The notes under the pieces: generated by a model
What the model saw: the letters and a program-made list of their open reading frames with translations, nothing else
What the model was told of the DNA's origin: nothing
Databases searched by the model: none
DNA from: Nocardia brasiliensis
GTDB taxonomy: Bacteria; Actinomycetota; Actinomycetes; Mycobacteriales; Mycobacteriaceae
Direction: 5' to 3'
Length of the DNA stretch: 64,000 bases
Assembly (NCBI RefSeq): GCF_011801125.1
Contig: NZ_CP046171.1
Span: forward strand, 2,294,001-2,358,000
Program-made: the position numbers and the translations under genes
Part shown: in pieces, positions 33,706 through 41,901 of the stretch
How the letters are laid out: every line of letters starts with the position of its first letter
Numbering within the stretch: the stretch's first letter is position 1

Positions 33706-35142
33706 ATGACTCGCGCGGTGGAAAGTACCTCTGTCCTCTCGACCAGGCGCGGCAAGCTGGTACTCGCGCTGCTCTGCTCGATCGGCTTCCTGGACTTCAT
33801 GGACGCCGTGATCGTCAATGTGGCGCTGCCCTCGATGCAGCATCAGCTCGGGTTCTCCGAGCAGGGCCTGCAGTGGGTGGCCACCGGCTACCTGTTGACC
33901 TACGGCGGTTTCATGCTGCTCGGCGGGCGCGCGGCGGACCTGATCGGGCGCAGGCGAGTGCTCGTCGTCGGCGTGGTCGTGTTCGCGCTGGCCTCCTTGG
34001 TCGGCGGGGTCGCCAACTCCGCGGGCCTGCTCGTCGGCGCGCGCATCGTCCAGGGCGCCGGTGCGGCGCTGATGATGCCCGCGGCGCTGTCGTTGGTGAC
34101 GACATCCTTCAAGGAGGGCACGGATCGCCATCGCGCACTGGGGGTTTGGGGTGGCATGATCGGCGCGGCCTCGGCGGCCGGTGTGCTGCTCGGTGGCGTG
34201 CTGACCGAGTCGTTCGGCTGGCGTTCGGTGCTGCTGATCAACCCGATCGTCTGTGTGTTACTGCTCGCCGCGATCTACCGCCTGCTGCCCGACGACCGTC
34301 GCCGCGCGCCGTTGGCCAGCTTCGACATGCTCGGCGCCACGCTCGGCACCGGAGGCATGCTGCTGCTGGTCTACGCCGTGGTCGAGGCGCCGGACGCGGG
34401 CTGGGATGCGCTGGGCACGATCGCGCGCTTCGTGGGCGCGGCGGTGCTGCTGGTCGCGTTCCTGGTGAACGAACATCGCCGCCCGAATCCGTTGATGCCG
34501 TTGTCCATCTTCCGGATCCGCGGTCTCGCCGCCGCCGACGCGACCCAGTTGATCGCGCTCGCCGGATTCATGTCGATGTTCTTCTTCCTCTCCCTGTACA
34601 TGCAGAACGTGCTCGAATACTCTGCGCTGAAGACCGGCCTGGTCTATCTGCCCGTCACTTTCGGCATCGGGATCGGTGCGGGCCTGTCGACGAAACTCAT
34701 TCCGCTGGTGGGCACCCGGCCCCTGATCGTGGGCGGCTCGGTGGTCGCGGCCATCGGGGTCTTCCTGCTGTCCGGGCTGCCGGTCGACGGCGACTACGTG
34801 CGCGACCTGCTGCCCGGCATGATGGTGATGTCGATCGGCCTCGGCTTCGTCATGGTCTCGGTCACCAACGCGGCCAACGCGGGTGTGCCCGCCGACAAGG
34901 CGGGTCTGGCGGCCTCGTTGTTGAACAGCTCGCAGCAACTCGGCGGCGCGCTCGGCCTCGCGGTGCTGACCACCGTCGCGACCTCGCACACCGCCGACCT
35001 GATGTCGGCCGGTTCGGCGCCGCCGGACGCGATGGCGTCCGGGTTCAGCCGCGCGCTCTTGGCCAGTAGCATCGCCATCCTTGTCGCGGCGGTGATCGGC
35101 CTGCGGACGTACAACACCCGCAGCAACGACGCACCCATGTGA
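33706..35142 (+). CDS. MFS drug efflux transporter, DHA2 (EmrB/QacA) family
   Basis: A 478-residue protein with about 14 hydrophobic segments. The N-terminal FLDFMDAVIVNVALPSMQ is the DHA2 signature helix, GGRAADLIGRRRV is motif A, and GARIVQGAGAALMMPAALSL is motif C. It exports hydrophobic or cationic drugs by proton antiport. The ATG has AGAAGGGG upstream. Its converging neighbour is an XRE-family regulator, which may or may not control it. Confidence 0.92.
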   Translation: MTRAVESTSVLSTRRGKLVLALLCSIGFLDFMDAVIVNVALPSMQHQLGFSEQGLQWVATGYLLTYGGFMLLGGRAADLIGRRRVLVVGVVVFALASLVGGVANSAGLLVGARIVQGAGAALMMPAALSLVTTSFKEGTDRHRALGVWGGMIGAASAAGVLLGGVLTESFGWRSVLLINPIVCVLLLAAIYRLLPDDRRRAPLASFDMLGATLGTGGMLLLVYAVVEAPDAGWDALGTIARFVGAAVLLVAFLVNEHRRPNPLMPLSIFRIRGLAAADATQLIALAGFMSMFFFLSLYMQNVLEYSALKTGLVYLPVTFGIGIGAGLSTKLIPLVGTRPLIVGGSVVAAIGVFLLSGLPVDGDYVRDLLPGMMVMSIGLGFVMVSVTNAANAGVPADKAGLAASLLNSSQQLGGALGLAVLTTVATSHTADLMSAGSAPPDAMASGFSRALLASSIAILVAAVIGLRTYNTRSNDAPM

Positions 35143-35201
35143 TCGTGCGGCGGCGGGTTCGGCCGCACCCCGGCAAGCGCCCCCTTGGAGTATGTGATTG
35201 C

Positions 35202-36068
35202 TCAGTGGGCGTGGTCGAATGCGGGCGCGTCGGCGTGGTCGAGCAGCCAGTCGAGGCGGCGGCGGTTCTCGTCGTCGACCGGGGTCCACACGGTGATGAA
35301 GGTTTCCGGGACGGCGGGCAGGTCCAATCTCGTCAGCGACAACGACAGGCGTCCGGCCGAGGCATGCTGATAGGTCATGGTCTGGCTCGGCGGTGCGGCG
35401 ACATCGTGTGCCGCCCACAGGCGGGCGAATTCTTCACTGGCGGTGGAGAGTTCACGGATCATCCGGATCCACTCCGGGGCGTCGAGATGCTGTCCGAACG
35501 CCGCGCGGAACGAGGCCACCATGTGCGGCAGGCCCGCGTCGCGGTTGACGAAGCAGCGGCAGCACTCCGGGGTCGTGAACAGTTCCCACAACACGTTGCG
35601 TGAGCCGCCGGGCGCGACCAGCCGCGGCCACACCGCGGCGGCCGGCGCATTCCAGCCGAGCAGGTCCCACCGGCTGTTTAGCGCGGCGGCCGGTACTGCG
35701 GTCATGGCGTCGAGTACAGCCTGCACGGCCGGGGTGATCTGCTCGGCGCCGGTGCTCACCTCCGGAATCGGCACGTCCGCAAGCCGATACAGATGATCCC
35801 GCTCGGCGTCGTCGAGCCGCAGCGTGCGCGCGATGGCGTCGAGCACCTGCCCACTGACGTTGATCGGACGCCCCTGCTCGAGCCAGGTATACCAAGTGAT
35901 GCTCACCCCCGCCAGCTGCGCGACCTCCTCCCGCCGCAACCCCGGTGTCCGGCGGCGCAACCCAGGCGCCATCCCGACCTCAGCCGGGGAAATGCGATCC
36001 CGGCGGCTGCGCAGAAAGGAGGCGAGTTCGGTTCGCCGGCTCGAGAGGGTGGCTGTCACGCCGTCCAT
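35202..36068 (-). CDS. XRE-family regulator with MmyB-like ligand domain
   Basis: A 288-residue regulator. Its N-terminal HTH includes RRTPGLRREEVAQLAGVS and TWYTWLEQGR, the standard start of this actinobacterial family. The C-terminal domain (WDLLGWNAPAAAVWP, NVLWELFTTPE, DLPAVPETFITVWTP) is MmyB-like and thought to bind a fatty acid or similar ligand. The start at 36068 fits the family. These regulators usually control an adjacent oxidoreductase or transporter; the convergent efflux pump and the divergent thioesterase are both candidates. Confidence 0.88.
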   Translation of the reverse strand: MDGVTATLSSRRTELASFLRSRRDRISPAEVGMAPGLRRRTPGLRREEVAQLAGVSITWYTWLEQGRPINVSGQVLDAIARTLRLDDAERDHLYRLADVPIPEVSTGAEQITPAVQAVLDAMTAVPAAALNSRWDLLGWNAPAAAVWPRLVAPGGSRNVLWELFTTPECCRCFVNRDAGLPHMVASFRAAFGQHLDAPEWIRMIRELSTASEEFARLWAAHDVAAPPSQTMTYQHASAGRLSLSLTRLDLPAVPETFITVWTPVDDENRRRLDWLLDHADAPAFDHAH

Positions 36069-36178
36069 GATCGAGCATCCCGGCTTCCGGTGCCAGGTGG
36101 TGTCGGCACCAGTGTCATCAGTGTCTAGGTATCGGGGTTGGGGTGGCGGCACGCTGGCGGTTCGATGTCGATCCTCGA

Positions 36179-36622
36179 ATGTCAGGAGCTTTGTTGAGTG
36201 CCACGCCGTTCACTATCCGATTCACCGTGCGCAGTTACGAACTGGATACCAATCACCATCTCGCGAGCACGGTGTATCTGCAGTACGCCGAGCATTCCCG
36301 GTTCGCCTGCGGGCAGGCGGCGGGACTGTCGCCGCAGCGGTTGCTCGCCGACGGATTCGGGCCGGTCAACCTGGAAACCACGCTGCGTCACCATGCGGAG
36401 CTGCGCGCCGACGACGCGGTCGATGTGTCGTGTGCGTTCGTCTGGGGGCCGGGGAAGACGCACCGCGTCGAGCATGTGTTGCGTAAGCCCGACGGTACGT
36501 TGGTTGCCGAGGTGAGCAGCGTCAGCGGGTTGTTGGACCTGCGGACCCGGCGGTTGGTCGCGGATCCGGGGGAGGAGCTGCGGGTGCGCGCCGCCGATCC
36601 GGCGTTGCTGGGTCTCGCGTGA
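36179..36622 (+). CDS. hot-dog fold acyl-CoA thioesterase
   Basis: A 147-residue protein with the 4HBT-type pattern: FTVRSYELDTNHHLASTVYLQYAEHSR, in which DTNHH is the active-site region (YELDTNHHLASTVYLQYAEH). The remaining strands end in SSVSGLLDLRTRRLV. It should hydrolyse an acyl thioester. ATG 36179 is used, although AGGAGC at 36184-36189 would suit a TTG at 36194. Its TGA overlaps the GTG of the acyltransferase gene (GTGA), so the two form a coupled pair. Confidence 0.85.
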   Translation: MSGALLSATPFTIRFTVRSYELDTNHHLASTVYLQYAEHSRFACGQAAGLSPQRLLADGFGPVNLETTLRHHAELRADDAVDVSCAFVWGPGKTHRVEHVLRKPDGTLVAEVSSVSGLLDLRTRRLVADPGEELRVRAADPALLGLA

Positions 36623-37863
36623 TCAGCGCACCCGTGCGGGTGGCCGGTGGCGTGGAAATCCGGCTGGGGCGAATCGATCACGGCTTTGTGCCGCGCAAGC
36701 TGACGGTGAGCTATGTGACGGTCTGCGTGGGTGCGGTCGATATCGCCTTGCTGCGCAGGGCGTTCGGCTTGCTGTGCCGGAAGTATCCGATGCTTTGCGG
36801 GACAATCGAAGTCGCCGGAGATGTCTGTTCACTGCGAGTGCCGGAGGATGGTTGCGCGGCGACGGCCTTCGTCGAAGGCGGTGTCGGCGACTGGCTAGCG
36901 CCCCTGGACCCTGCGTGCGGCCTCGCCGAATTGACGATCGTGCGACGAGGCGTGAGAACCGAGGTGGTCCTGCGGGTCAGCCATGCCATCAACGACGCGA
37001 CGATGGGTTTCGCACTGCTCGAACACTTTTGGCGCACCGTCACCGCGCTGAGCACCGGGGGACCGCATCCCGACCCGACCGTGATCCACCCGCACAGCCT
37101 CGAAGCCGCCTTTCGCGCGCGAAGCATGCGCCTGCCGGAACTCGCCATGGCCGCAATGGGTCCGGCGCACAGCGTCGCGGCGAGCGATACCGGAGTCGAC
37201 GCGGTTTTCGCGCCGCGGCCGGAGCAGCGGATCACTCTGTCGCAGGGGGACACCGGCGCGCTGCTCGCGCGGGCGCGTGCGTCCGGGACGACCTTGCACG
37301 CGCTGCTCAGCGCCGCGATCGTCGGTGCCGAGCGGGCGATGAGTGCCGAAACTGTCGGCGGCACAGCAGCACTGCCGATGATCATGTTCCATCTCGCGGA
37401 CCTGCGGGCACAACTGCGCCCGCCTGCCTCGCCGGACGAGATCACCAACGCCCTTGGCTTCGCGCCGACCGTCACCGCCTGCGAGCGCACCTGCGACCTG
37501 TCGGTGCTCGCGAAGCAGGTGAAGGCTCAGATCGTGGCAGGTGTCGCCGACGGGACCGCGCTCGCGGTCATGCTCGCCGCGGCCACCGCCGCTGCGCAGG
37601 GGCGTCCGCGCACGGGTGCGGGGAACTTCATCACGAACTGGGGCGTGGTACCCGAACTGCCCGTGCCGCCGGGGATCGAGGTCGTCGACTTCCGTGGCTT
37701 CGCCACCTCGGAATCGGTCGGCTGGATCGGCTATTTCGTCTCGACCTTCGCCGGGCGGCTGAGTATCGAGCTGGCGTTCTCGGCGCGTTTCCACCGTCTC
37801 GCGCAGATCGTCGAGCTCCGCGAGAACGTCGTCGCCAATCTCGCGCGACTGGCCCATCGCTGA
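36619..37863 (+). CDS. PapA5-like acyltransferase (condensation-domain superfamily)
   Basis: A 414-residue protein. The HxxxD catalytic motif is SHAINDATMGFALLEHF, about 115 residues in, and the N-terminal VGAVDIALLRRAFGLLCRKYP matches PapA/condensation-type enzymes, which transfer acyl groups from a carrier or CoA to an alcohol. A C-terminal GNFITNWGVVPELPVPPG corresponds to the conserved DFGxG-like region. It is coupled to a thioesterase gene, suggesting lipid ester synthesis in the cell envelope. Substrates unknown. Confidence 0.82.
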   Translation: MISAPVRVAGGVEIRLGRIDHGFVPRKLTVSYVTVCVGAVDIALLRRAFGLLCRKYPMLCGTIEVAGDVCSLRVPEDGCAATAFVEGGVGDWLAPLDPACGLAELTIVRRGVRTEVVLRVSHAINDATMGFALLEHFWRTVTALSTGGPHPDPTVIHPHSLEAAFRARSMRLPELAMAAMGPAHSVAASDTGVDAVFAPRPEQRITLSQGDTGALLARARASGTTLHALLSAAIVGAERAMSAETVGGTAALPMIMFHLADLRAQLRPPASPDEITNALGFAPTVTACERTCDLSVLAKQVKAQIVAGVADGTALAVMLAAATAAAQGRPRTGAGNFITNWGVVPELPVPPGIEVVDFRGFATSESVGWIGYFVSTFAGRLSIELAFSARFHRLAQIVELRENVVANLARLAHR

Positions 37864-37956
37864 CCCTTAAGTCCCTGCTGAACAGGTGGTTTCGGGCACT
37901 TTCGCAGTGCTGTGATCGCCTCGATGTCGGTAGCGGTTGGCAGAATCTACTAGTTA

Positions 37957-37979
37957 CGTTACAGTCACTTGCTGTAACG
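37957..37979. promoter_or_regulatory. probable TetR operator upstream of the alpha/beta hydrolase gene
   Basis: Perfect 8-bp arms CGTTACAG and CTGTAACG flank a 7-bp spacer. The same GTTACAGTC/TTGCTGT pattern recurs in front of the tetR gene at 39464, pointing to one regulator for both promoters. Confidence 0.75.
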
Positions 37980-38022
37980 AAACATCGAAGAGCGGGATAC
38001 TCCCGTCAGAAGGAGAAGCATC

Positions 38023-38808
38023 ATGAACAAGCACAGCGTCACCTCGGCACTGGCCGCTCTGGTGTCGGGCGCGCACGAGCGGGACGGCGGGGAGCCGAAA
38101 CCGACCGTCGTGCTGGTCCACGGCGCGTTCGCCGACGCCTCGGGCTGGTCGGCGGTCGCGGCGCGGCTGCATCGGCGGGGCTTCCCGGTCGTCGCGGTGC
38201 CCAATCCGTTGCGGGGTCTGGCCTACGACAGCGCCTACCTGCAGGGCCTGCTCGCCGGCGTCGCAGGGCCGAAGATTCTGGTCGGCCACTCTTATGCGGG
38301 CGCGGTCATCACGAATGCTGCCCCGGCCATCGCCGACGTGAAAGCCCTTGTGTACGTAGCGGCTTTCGTTCCCGACGCGGGGGAGACGCTGGGTGGTCTG
38401 CTCGAGGCGCACGTCGACGCTTCGGTGCCGCCGCTGCCGCAACGGGTCTTCCAATACGCCCGCCCCGACGGGTCGACCGGCACCGAGGTGTGGTTGGACC
38501 ACGCGCAGTTCGCGGCCGCGTTCGCCGCCGACGTCGACGCCGCCACCGCCGCGTTCATGGCGATCGCGCAGCGGCCCGTCGCCGCCGAGGCGTTCGGCGA
38601 ACCGGCGACCGCGGCCGGATGGAAGTCCATCCCCTCGTGGGCGTTGATCGCGACCAAAGATCACGCGATCGCGCCGAGCCTCGAACGGTTCATGGCAGAA
38701 CGGGCAGGTGCTCGAATCAGCGAGGTCGATGCGGCGCACGCGGTGATGGTCAGCCACCCCGACGCGGTCGTCGACGTGATCGAGCAGGCCGATCAGGGCA
38801 CTCGCTGA
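38023..38808 (+). CDS. alpha/beta hydrolase
   Basis: A 261-residue hydrolase. The oxyanion segment is VLVHGAFADASGWSAVAARL, the nucleophile Ser90 is in GHSYAGAV, and the catalytic His is in DAAHAVMVSHPDAV near the end. No signal peptide. This subgroup often carries out esterase reactions on small molecules. It is followed 65 bp downstream by an FMN reductase and then by the tetR gene, with matching operator palindromes before it and before tetR. Confidence 0.88.
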   Translation: MNKHSVTSALAALVSGAHERDGGEPKPTVVLVHGAFADASGWSAVAARLHRRGFPVVAVPNPLRGLAYDSAYLQGLLAGVAGPKILVGHSYAGAVITNAAPAIADVKALVYVAAFVPDAGETLGGLLEAHVDASVPPLPQRVFQYARPDGSTGTEVWLDHAQFAAAFAADVDAATAAFMAIAQRPVAAEAFGEPATAAGWKSIPSWALIATKDHAIAPSLERFMAERAGARISEVDAAHAVMVSHPDAVVDVIEQADQGTR

Positions 38809-38873
38809 CGGGCGGTCGCCGTCTTCGACCGGTCCCGCTCGGCACATCCCTTCGCACAGTCAGGAGCATCCCC

Positions 38874-39446
38874 ATGTCCGATCTGCGGTTCCTCGCGCTG
38901 TCCGGCAGTCTGCGCCGCGACTCCCACAACACCGGCCTACTGCGTACCCTCCCCGCGCTGGCGCCCGCTGGTGTTGTCCTCGACCTGTACGAAAGTCTCG
39001 GTGCTCTACCGTATTTCGATCAGGACCTGGAAGCGGACCCGCCCGCGGTGGTCGACGAACTACGCCGGCGCGTGACCGAGGCGGACGGCGTCGTCATCGC
39101 GACTCCCGAATACAACTCGGCGATTCCCGGTGTGCTGATGAACGCGCTGGACTGGCTGTCCCGCCCGGTCGCCGCATCGAGTCTGCGGGGCAAGCCGGTG
39201 GCCATTCTCGGTGCCTCGCCGTCTCAATTCGGCACCGCCCGTGCGCAATTGGTGCTGCGTCAGATCCTGCACCGGATCGGCGCGCCGGTGGTCGCCGACC
39301 CGGAGGTGACGGTCTTCCAATCGCATCTGCGGGTCGATGCCGGGGGTGCCTTCGTCCCGGACGAGTTCACGCAGTCGTTGTTGCGCAGGCTCTTGACAGG
39401 CTTGGTTGATCTGGCCGATCGGTCCGTGCCCGCGCACAGTGCCTAA
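38874..39446 (+). CDS. NADPH-dependent FMN reductase (flavodoxin-like)
   Basis: A 190-residue protein of the ChrR/azoreductase-type family. The FMN phosphate loop is LSGSLRRDSHNTGLLR, and PEYNSAIPGVLMNALDWLSR is the family signature. It reduces quinones, chromate or similar acceptors using NADPH. It follows the alpha/beta hydrolase in the same orientation, probably as one TetR-controlled transcript used for detoxification. Confidence 0.9.
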   Translation: MSDLRFLALSGSLRRDSHNTGLLRTLPALAPAGVVLDLYESLGALPYFDQDLEADPPAVVDELRRRVTEADGVVIATPEYNSAIPGVLMNALDWLSRPVAASSLRGKPVAILGASPSQFGTARAQLVLRQILHRIGAPVVADPEVTVFQSHLRVDAGGAFVPDEFTQSLLRRLLTGLVDLADRSVPAHSA

Positions 39447-39463
39447 GCCGGTCCGCCGGCAGG

Positions 39464-39484
39464 GTTACAGTCTTGCTGTGTAAC
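39464..39484. promoter_or_regulatory. second TetR operator, in front of tetR
   Basis: GTTACA (39464-39469) and TGTAAC (39479-39484) flank a GTCTTGCTG core. It resembles the site at 37957 but with altered spacing in the right arm. Autoregulation is likely. Confidence 0.65.
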
Positions 39485-39505
39485 GCAACCGCGAACGGGG
39501 AGGTC

Positions 39506-40174
39506 ATGACGCCGCAGCGCACAGAATCCACCGAACACCCGCAGCCGCCCAAGTCCGGGCCTCGGGGTGGTCGTCCCCGTGACCCCGCCGTGGATGAGGC
39601 GATCATCCTCGCCACCCGTCGTCGGCTGGTCACCAGCGGATATTCCCAGATGGCGCTCGGCGATATCGCCGCCGACGCCGGGGTCACCCGCCCAACCCTC
39701 TACCGGCGGTGGCCCGGCAAGCTCGAGCTCGTCATCGACGCGCTCGACTACGGTTTTCGCGTCCAATCCGCCGCCACGCCACCGTTTCCGCTCGACGAGA
39801 TGACGCCCCGCGAGGCATTCACCGAGGCAATTCGCCGCGTCGATCCCTGCTACTACAACCCCGACGCCATCATCCTGCAGGGTGGGTTCATCAGCGAAGC
39901 CGAGCGCGTGCCCGAATTGCTCGCCCACGTCGTCGAACGTGCCGTCGAGCCTCGGGTTTCGCAGGTCGAACACGTCCTGCGGCAGCTCATCGAGCGCGGG
40001 GCGGTGCGTCCCGGGGTGGACACCCGCACCATCGCCACCATGGTTTTCGGCGCGTACTTCGGCGCGTTTCTGCGGGGCGACGACGCCGACACCCGCGGCG
40101 GCCTCGCCGAACAGCTCACCGCCACGCTTTGGCCCGCGCTCAGCACCGAGACCGATCCGGTCGCGGACCGCTGA
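39506..40174 (+). CDS. TetR-family repressor
   Basis: A 222-residue regulator. The HTH is MALGDIAADAGVTRPTLYRR, followed by WPGKLELVIDAL, the usual TetR helix 4. The C-terminal domain is ligand-binding and unassigned. ATG 39506 is preceded by GGGGAGG; the frame extends to 39473 but through the operator. Two similar palindromes indicate control of its own gene and of the hydrolase/FMN reductase unit. Confidence 0.9.
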   Translation: MTPQRTESTEHPQPPKSGPRGGRPRDPAVDEAIILATRRRLVTSGYSQMALGDIAADAGVTRPTLYRRWPGKLELVIDALDYGFRVQSAATPPFPLDEMTPREAFTEAIRRVDPCYYNPDAIILQGGFISEAERVPELLAHVVERAVEPRVSQVEHVLRQLIERGAVRPGVDTRTIATMVFGAYFGAFLRGDDADTRGGLAEQLTATLWPALSTETDPVADR

Positions 40175-40212
40175 GCAGCGGCGGCGGTCACCAGATTCTC
40201 GAGTCCAGATCC

Positions 40213-40239
40213 CTTGCACTCTCCTGTCGAGAGTGCTAA
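40213..40239. promoter_or_regulatory. CIRCE element (HrcA operator)
   Basis: CTTGCACTC (40213-40221), a 9-nt spacer, then GAGTGCTAA (40231-40239) matches the CIRCE consensus TTAGCACTC-N9-GAGTGCTAA, with differences confined to the outer left arm. It lies about 75 bp before hsp20, so HrcA repression of that gene is expected. A further ATGCCA/TGGCAT palindrome lies at 40249-40262. Confidence 0.8.
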
Positions 40240-40312
40240 AACAAATCTATGCCACATGGCATAGGTTATCTGGTCTGATAAAAGAAGAACGGAGTGTTTG
40301 GAGGTGGCGACC

Positions 40313-40735
40313 ATGCTGATGCGTACCGATCCATTCCTTGATCTGGACCGTCTTGCGCAGCAGGTGTTCGGCACAGTGGCGCGGCCCGCGACCATGCCGA
40401 TCGATGCCTGGCGTGAGGGTGAGCACTTTCTGGCGGAGTTGGACCTGCCCGGGGTCGATCCGGATTCGCTGGATCTCGACATCGAACGCAACGTATTGAC
40501 CGTGAAAGCGGAACGGCCGGAACTGGATTCGGATAAGTCCATGATCGCCGCGGAACGTCCGCGCGGGACGTTCAGGCGTCAGCTGTTCCTCGGTGAGGGG
40601 CTGGACGCCGAGCGCATTCGCGCCGACTACGCCAATGGTGTACTCCGGCTGGTGATTCCGCTGCGGGAGTCCGCCAAGCCGCGCAAGATCGAAATCGAAC
40701 ACCGCAACGGTGAGCGCCAGGCCATCAGCGCCTGA
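40313..40735 (+). CDS. hsp20: Hsp20/alpha-crystallin small heat-shock protein
   Basis: A 140-residue chaperone. The alpha-crystallin domain contains [20 protein letters not shown], a [13 protein letters not shown] segment and [11 protein letters not shown], with an IEIEHRN tail in place of the usual IxI motif. It binds unfolding proteins without ATP. ATG 40313 has GGAGG upstream. A CIRCE element precedes it. A small ORF follows with its own good ribosome binding site. Confidence 0.93.
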   Translation: MLMRTDPFLDLDRLAQQVFGTVARPATMPIDAWREGEHFLAELDLPGVDPDSLDLDIERNVLTVKAERPELDSDKSMIAAERPRGTFRRQLFLGEGLDAERIRADYANGVLRLVIPLRESAKPRKIEIEHRNGERQAISA

Positions 40736-40773
40736 CCGCACTCGGCTCGGCGCTTCTTCCGGGAGGTGGCGTC

Positions 40774-41025
40774 ATGTTCCGAAATCGTACCGGCGCAGCG
40801 TTATTCGACACGGTGGAGGCGCCACCGCTGGTGCTCGATCCCGACGTGGAGCTGCTGTTCGCCGAACTCGAGCAGCTGCTCCGCGATGTCGGTACCCTGC
40901 GGCTCGCCTCGGCGTGCGCGCCGACACCGGGCGGAGCGCGTGCCGAGCCGGATCGTCGACGGTGGTCGGGGCGGCGTCCGCCGGCCGCTCGCCCCACCCA
41001 GCGCAGCCCTCCGCCGCTGCGATGA
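40774..41025 (+). CDS. small hypothetical protein, 83 residues
   Basis: The ATG is preceded by GGGAGG at a suitable distance. The first half is hydrophobic and acidic (LVLDPDVELLFAELEQLLRDVG), like an amphipathic helix; the second half is Arg/Pro-rich. Not recognised. It lies 38 bp after hsp20 and is probably co-transcribed. Confidence 0.6.
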   Translation: MFRNRTGAALFDTVEAPPLVLDPDVELLFAELEQLLRDVGTLRLASACAPTPGGARAEPDRRRWSGRRPPAARPTQRSPPPLR

Positions 41026-41181
41026 CCCGAATAGTGTTGCAGTTCAATCGAAGTGAGGTGATGCCCCGATCAGAGACGACTCGAATGTCACATCACTCTT
41101 CCAAGGCCGCGGGGTGAGCCGTCGGGCTCACCCCGCCCGACCCGCCGGTCCGCCGGACCGCGAAATGTCTGGAGGCTGATC

Positions 41182-41397
41182 ATGACTGTGATTCCCACCC
41201 ACGACGACGCCGACCACGCCGAACAACTCGTCTCCGCCTACCCGGACCCGGCGGAGGAACTCGACCTGGACGCCGCGGCGCTCGCCCCACTCGCCGAATC
41301 CGCCCGCGCCGCGCTCGACAGCGCCGACATCGCCGACCGATACGAACAATCCGTGCTCACCCCGATACCCGATGACGACTACCCCCTCGCCTACTGA
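41182..41397 (+). CDS. small acidic hypothetical protein, 71 residues
   Basis: Strongly acidic, with many Asp and Glu (HDDADHAEQL, DPAEELDLDAAALAPL). The ATG has GGAGG 7 nt upstream. The end overlaps the cold-shock gene start by 26 bp, so the two are translationally linked. Family not recognised. Confidence 0.6.
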   Translation: MTVIPTHDDADHAEQLVSAYPDPAEELDLDAAALAPLAESARAALDSADIADRYEQSVLTPIPDDDYPLAY

Positions 41398-41824
41398 CAC
41401 CCCGGCCGCCGAGCATCCAGTGTGGCGCCACGGCGTGGTGGTCTGGTTCAACGCCGAGAAAGGGTTCGGCTTCATCCAACCCGACGACCACAGCGCCCCC
41501 GTCTTCACCGAGTACTCCAGCATCGACGTCACCGGCTACAAAACCCTGGCACCCGACCAACCTGTCGTATTCACCACCCAAGACGGTCCACGCGGACCCG
41601 AAGCCACCCGCGTGCGCCCCTACCTGCGCGCCACCACCCGCCGGCCCCCAACCGACCCCGAGGAATCCGATGGCGCTACACCACGCACACCACTACGTAC
41701 TGGCCCTACTCGCGTGCCTGGTCCTGCTCGCCTACCTGGGCACCCCACCCGTCTTCCTCCTCGTGCTGCCGATCCTCACCGCCGGCGCGATCCTGAGCGC
41801 GCTCCTGCGTCCGCCTCCCCATAG
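41372..41824 (+). CDS. cold-shock domain protein with long tail
   Basis: The cold-shock domain spans about residues 20-85. RNP1 is KGFGFI in WFNAEKGFGFIQPDD; the RNP2 region reads VFTEYSSI where VFVHYSAI is usual. It binds single-stranded RNA or DNA. The remaining 65 residues are Pro/Arg/Thr-rich with no domain, and from 41670 onward they are encoded over another frame that reads as a small membrane protein. It overlaps the preceding acidic-protein gene by 26 bp and has no clear Shine-Dalgarno sequence of its own. Confidence 0.8.
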   Translation: MTTTPSPTDTPAAEHPVWRHGVVVWFNAEKGFGFIQPDDHSAPVFTEYSSIDVTGYKTLAPDQPVVFTTQDGPRGPEATRVRPYLRATTRRPPTDPEESDGATPRTPLRTGPTRVPGPARLPGHPTRLPPRAADPHRRRDPERAPASASP

Positions 41825-41834
41825 GCCGTGTTGA
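41670..41834 (+). CDS. 54-residue small membrane protein overlapping the cold-shock gene
   Basis: An ATG at 41670 has GAGGAA 5 nt upstream. The product begins MALHHAHHY and has two hydrophobic segments (VLALLACLVLLAYLG and VFLLVLPILTAGAILSALL) with a Pro-rich turn between them and a short PPPHRPC tail. It lies in another frame than the cold-shock protein, whose tail over this region is low in complexity. The clean hydrophobic pattern and good ribosome binding site favour a real gene. Confidence 0.6.
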   Translation: MALHHAHHYVLALLACLVLLAYLGTPPVFLLVLPILTAGAILSALLRPPPHRPC

Positions 41835-41901
41835 GCGGAGTGAGACCTGCGGTCACGTCGCGCATTTCGCACGGCCGGTCGGCACCCGGCAGACTGAGGG
41901 A

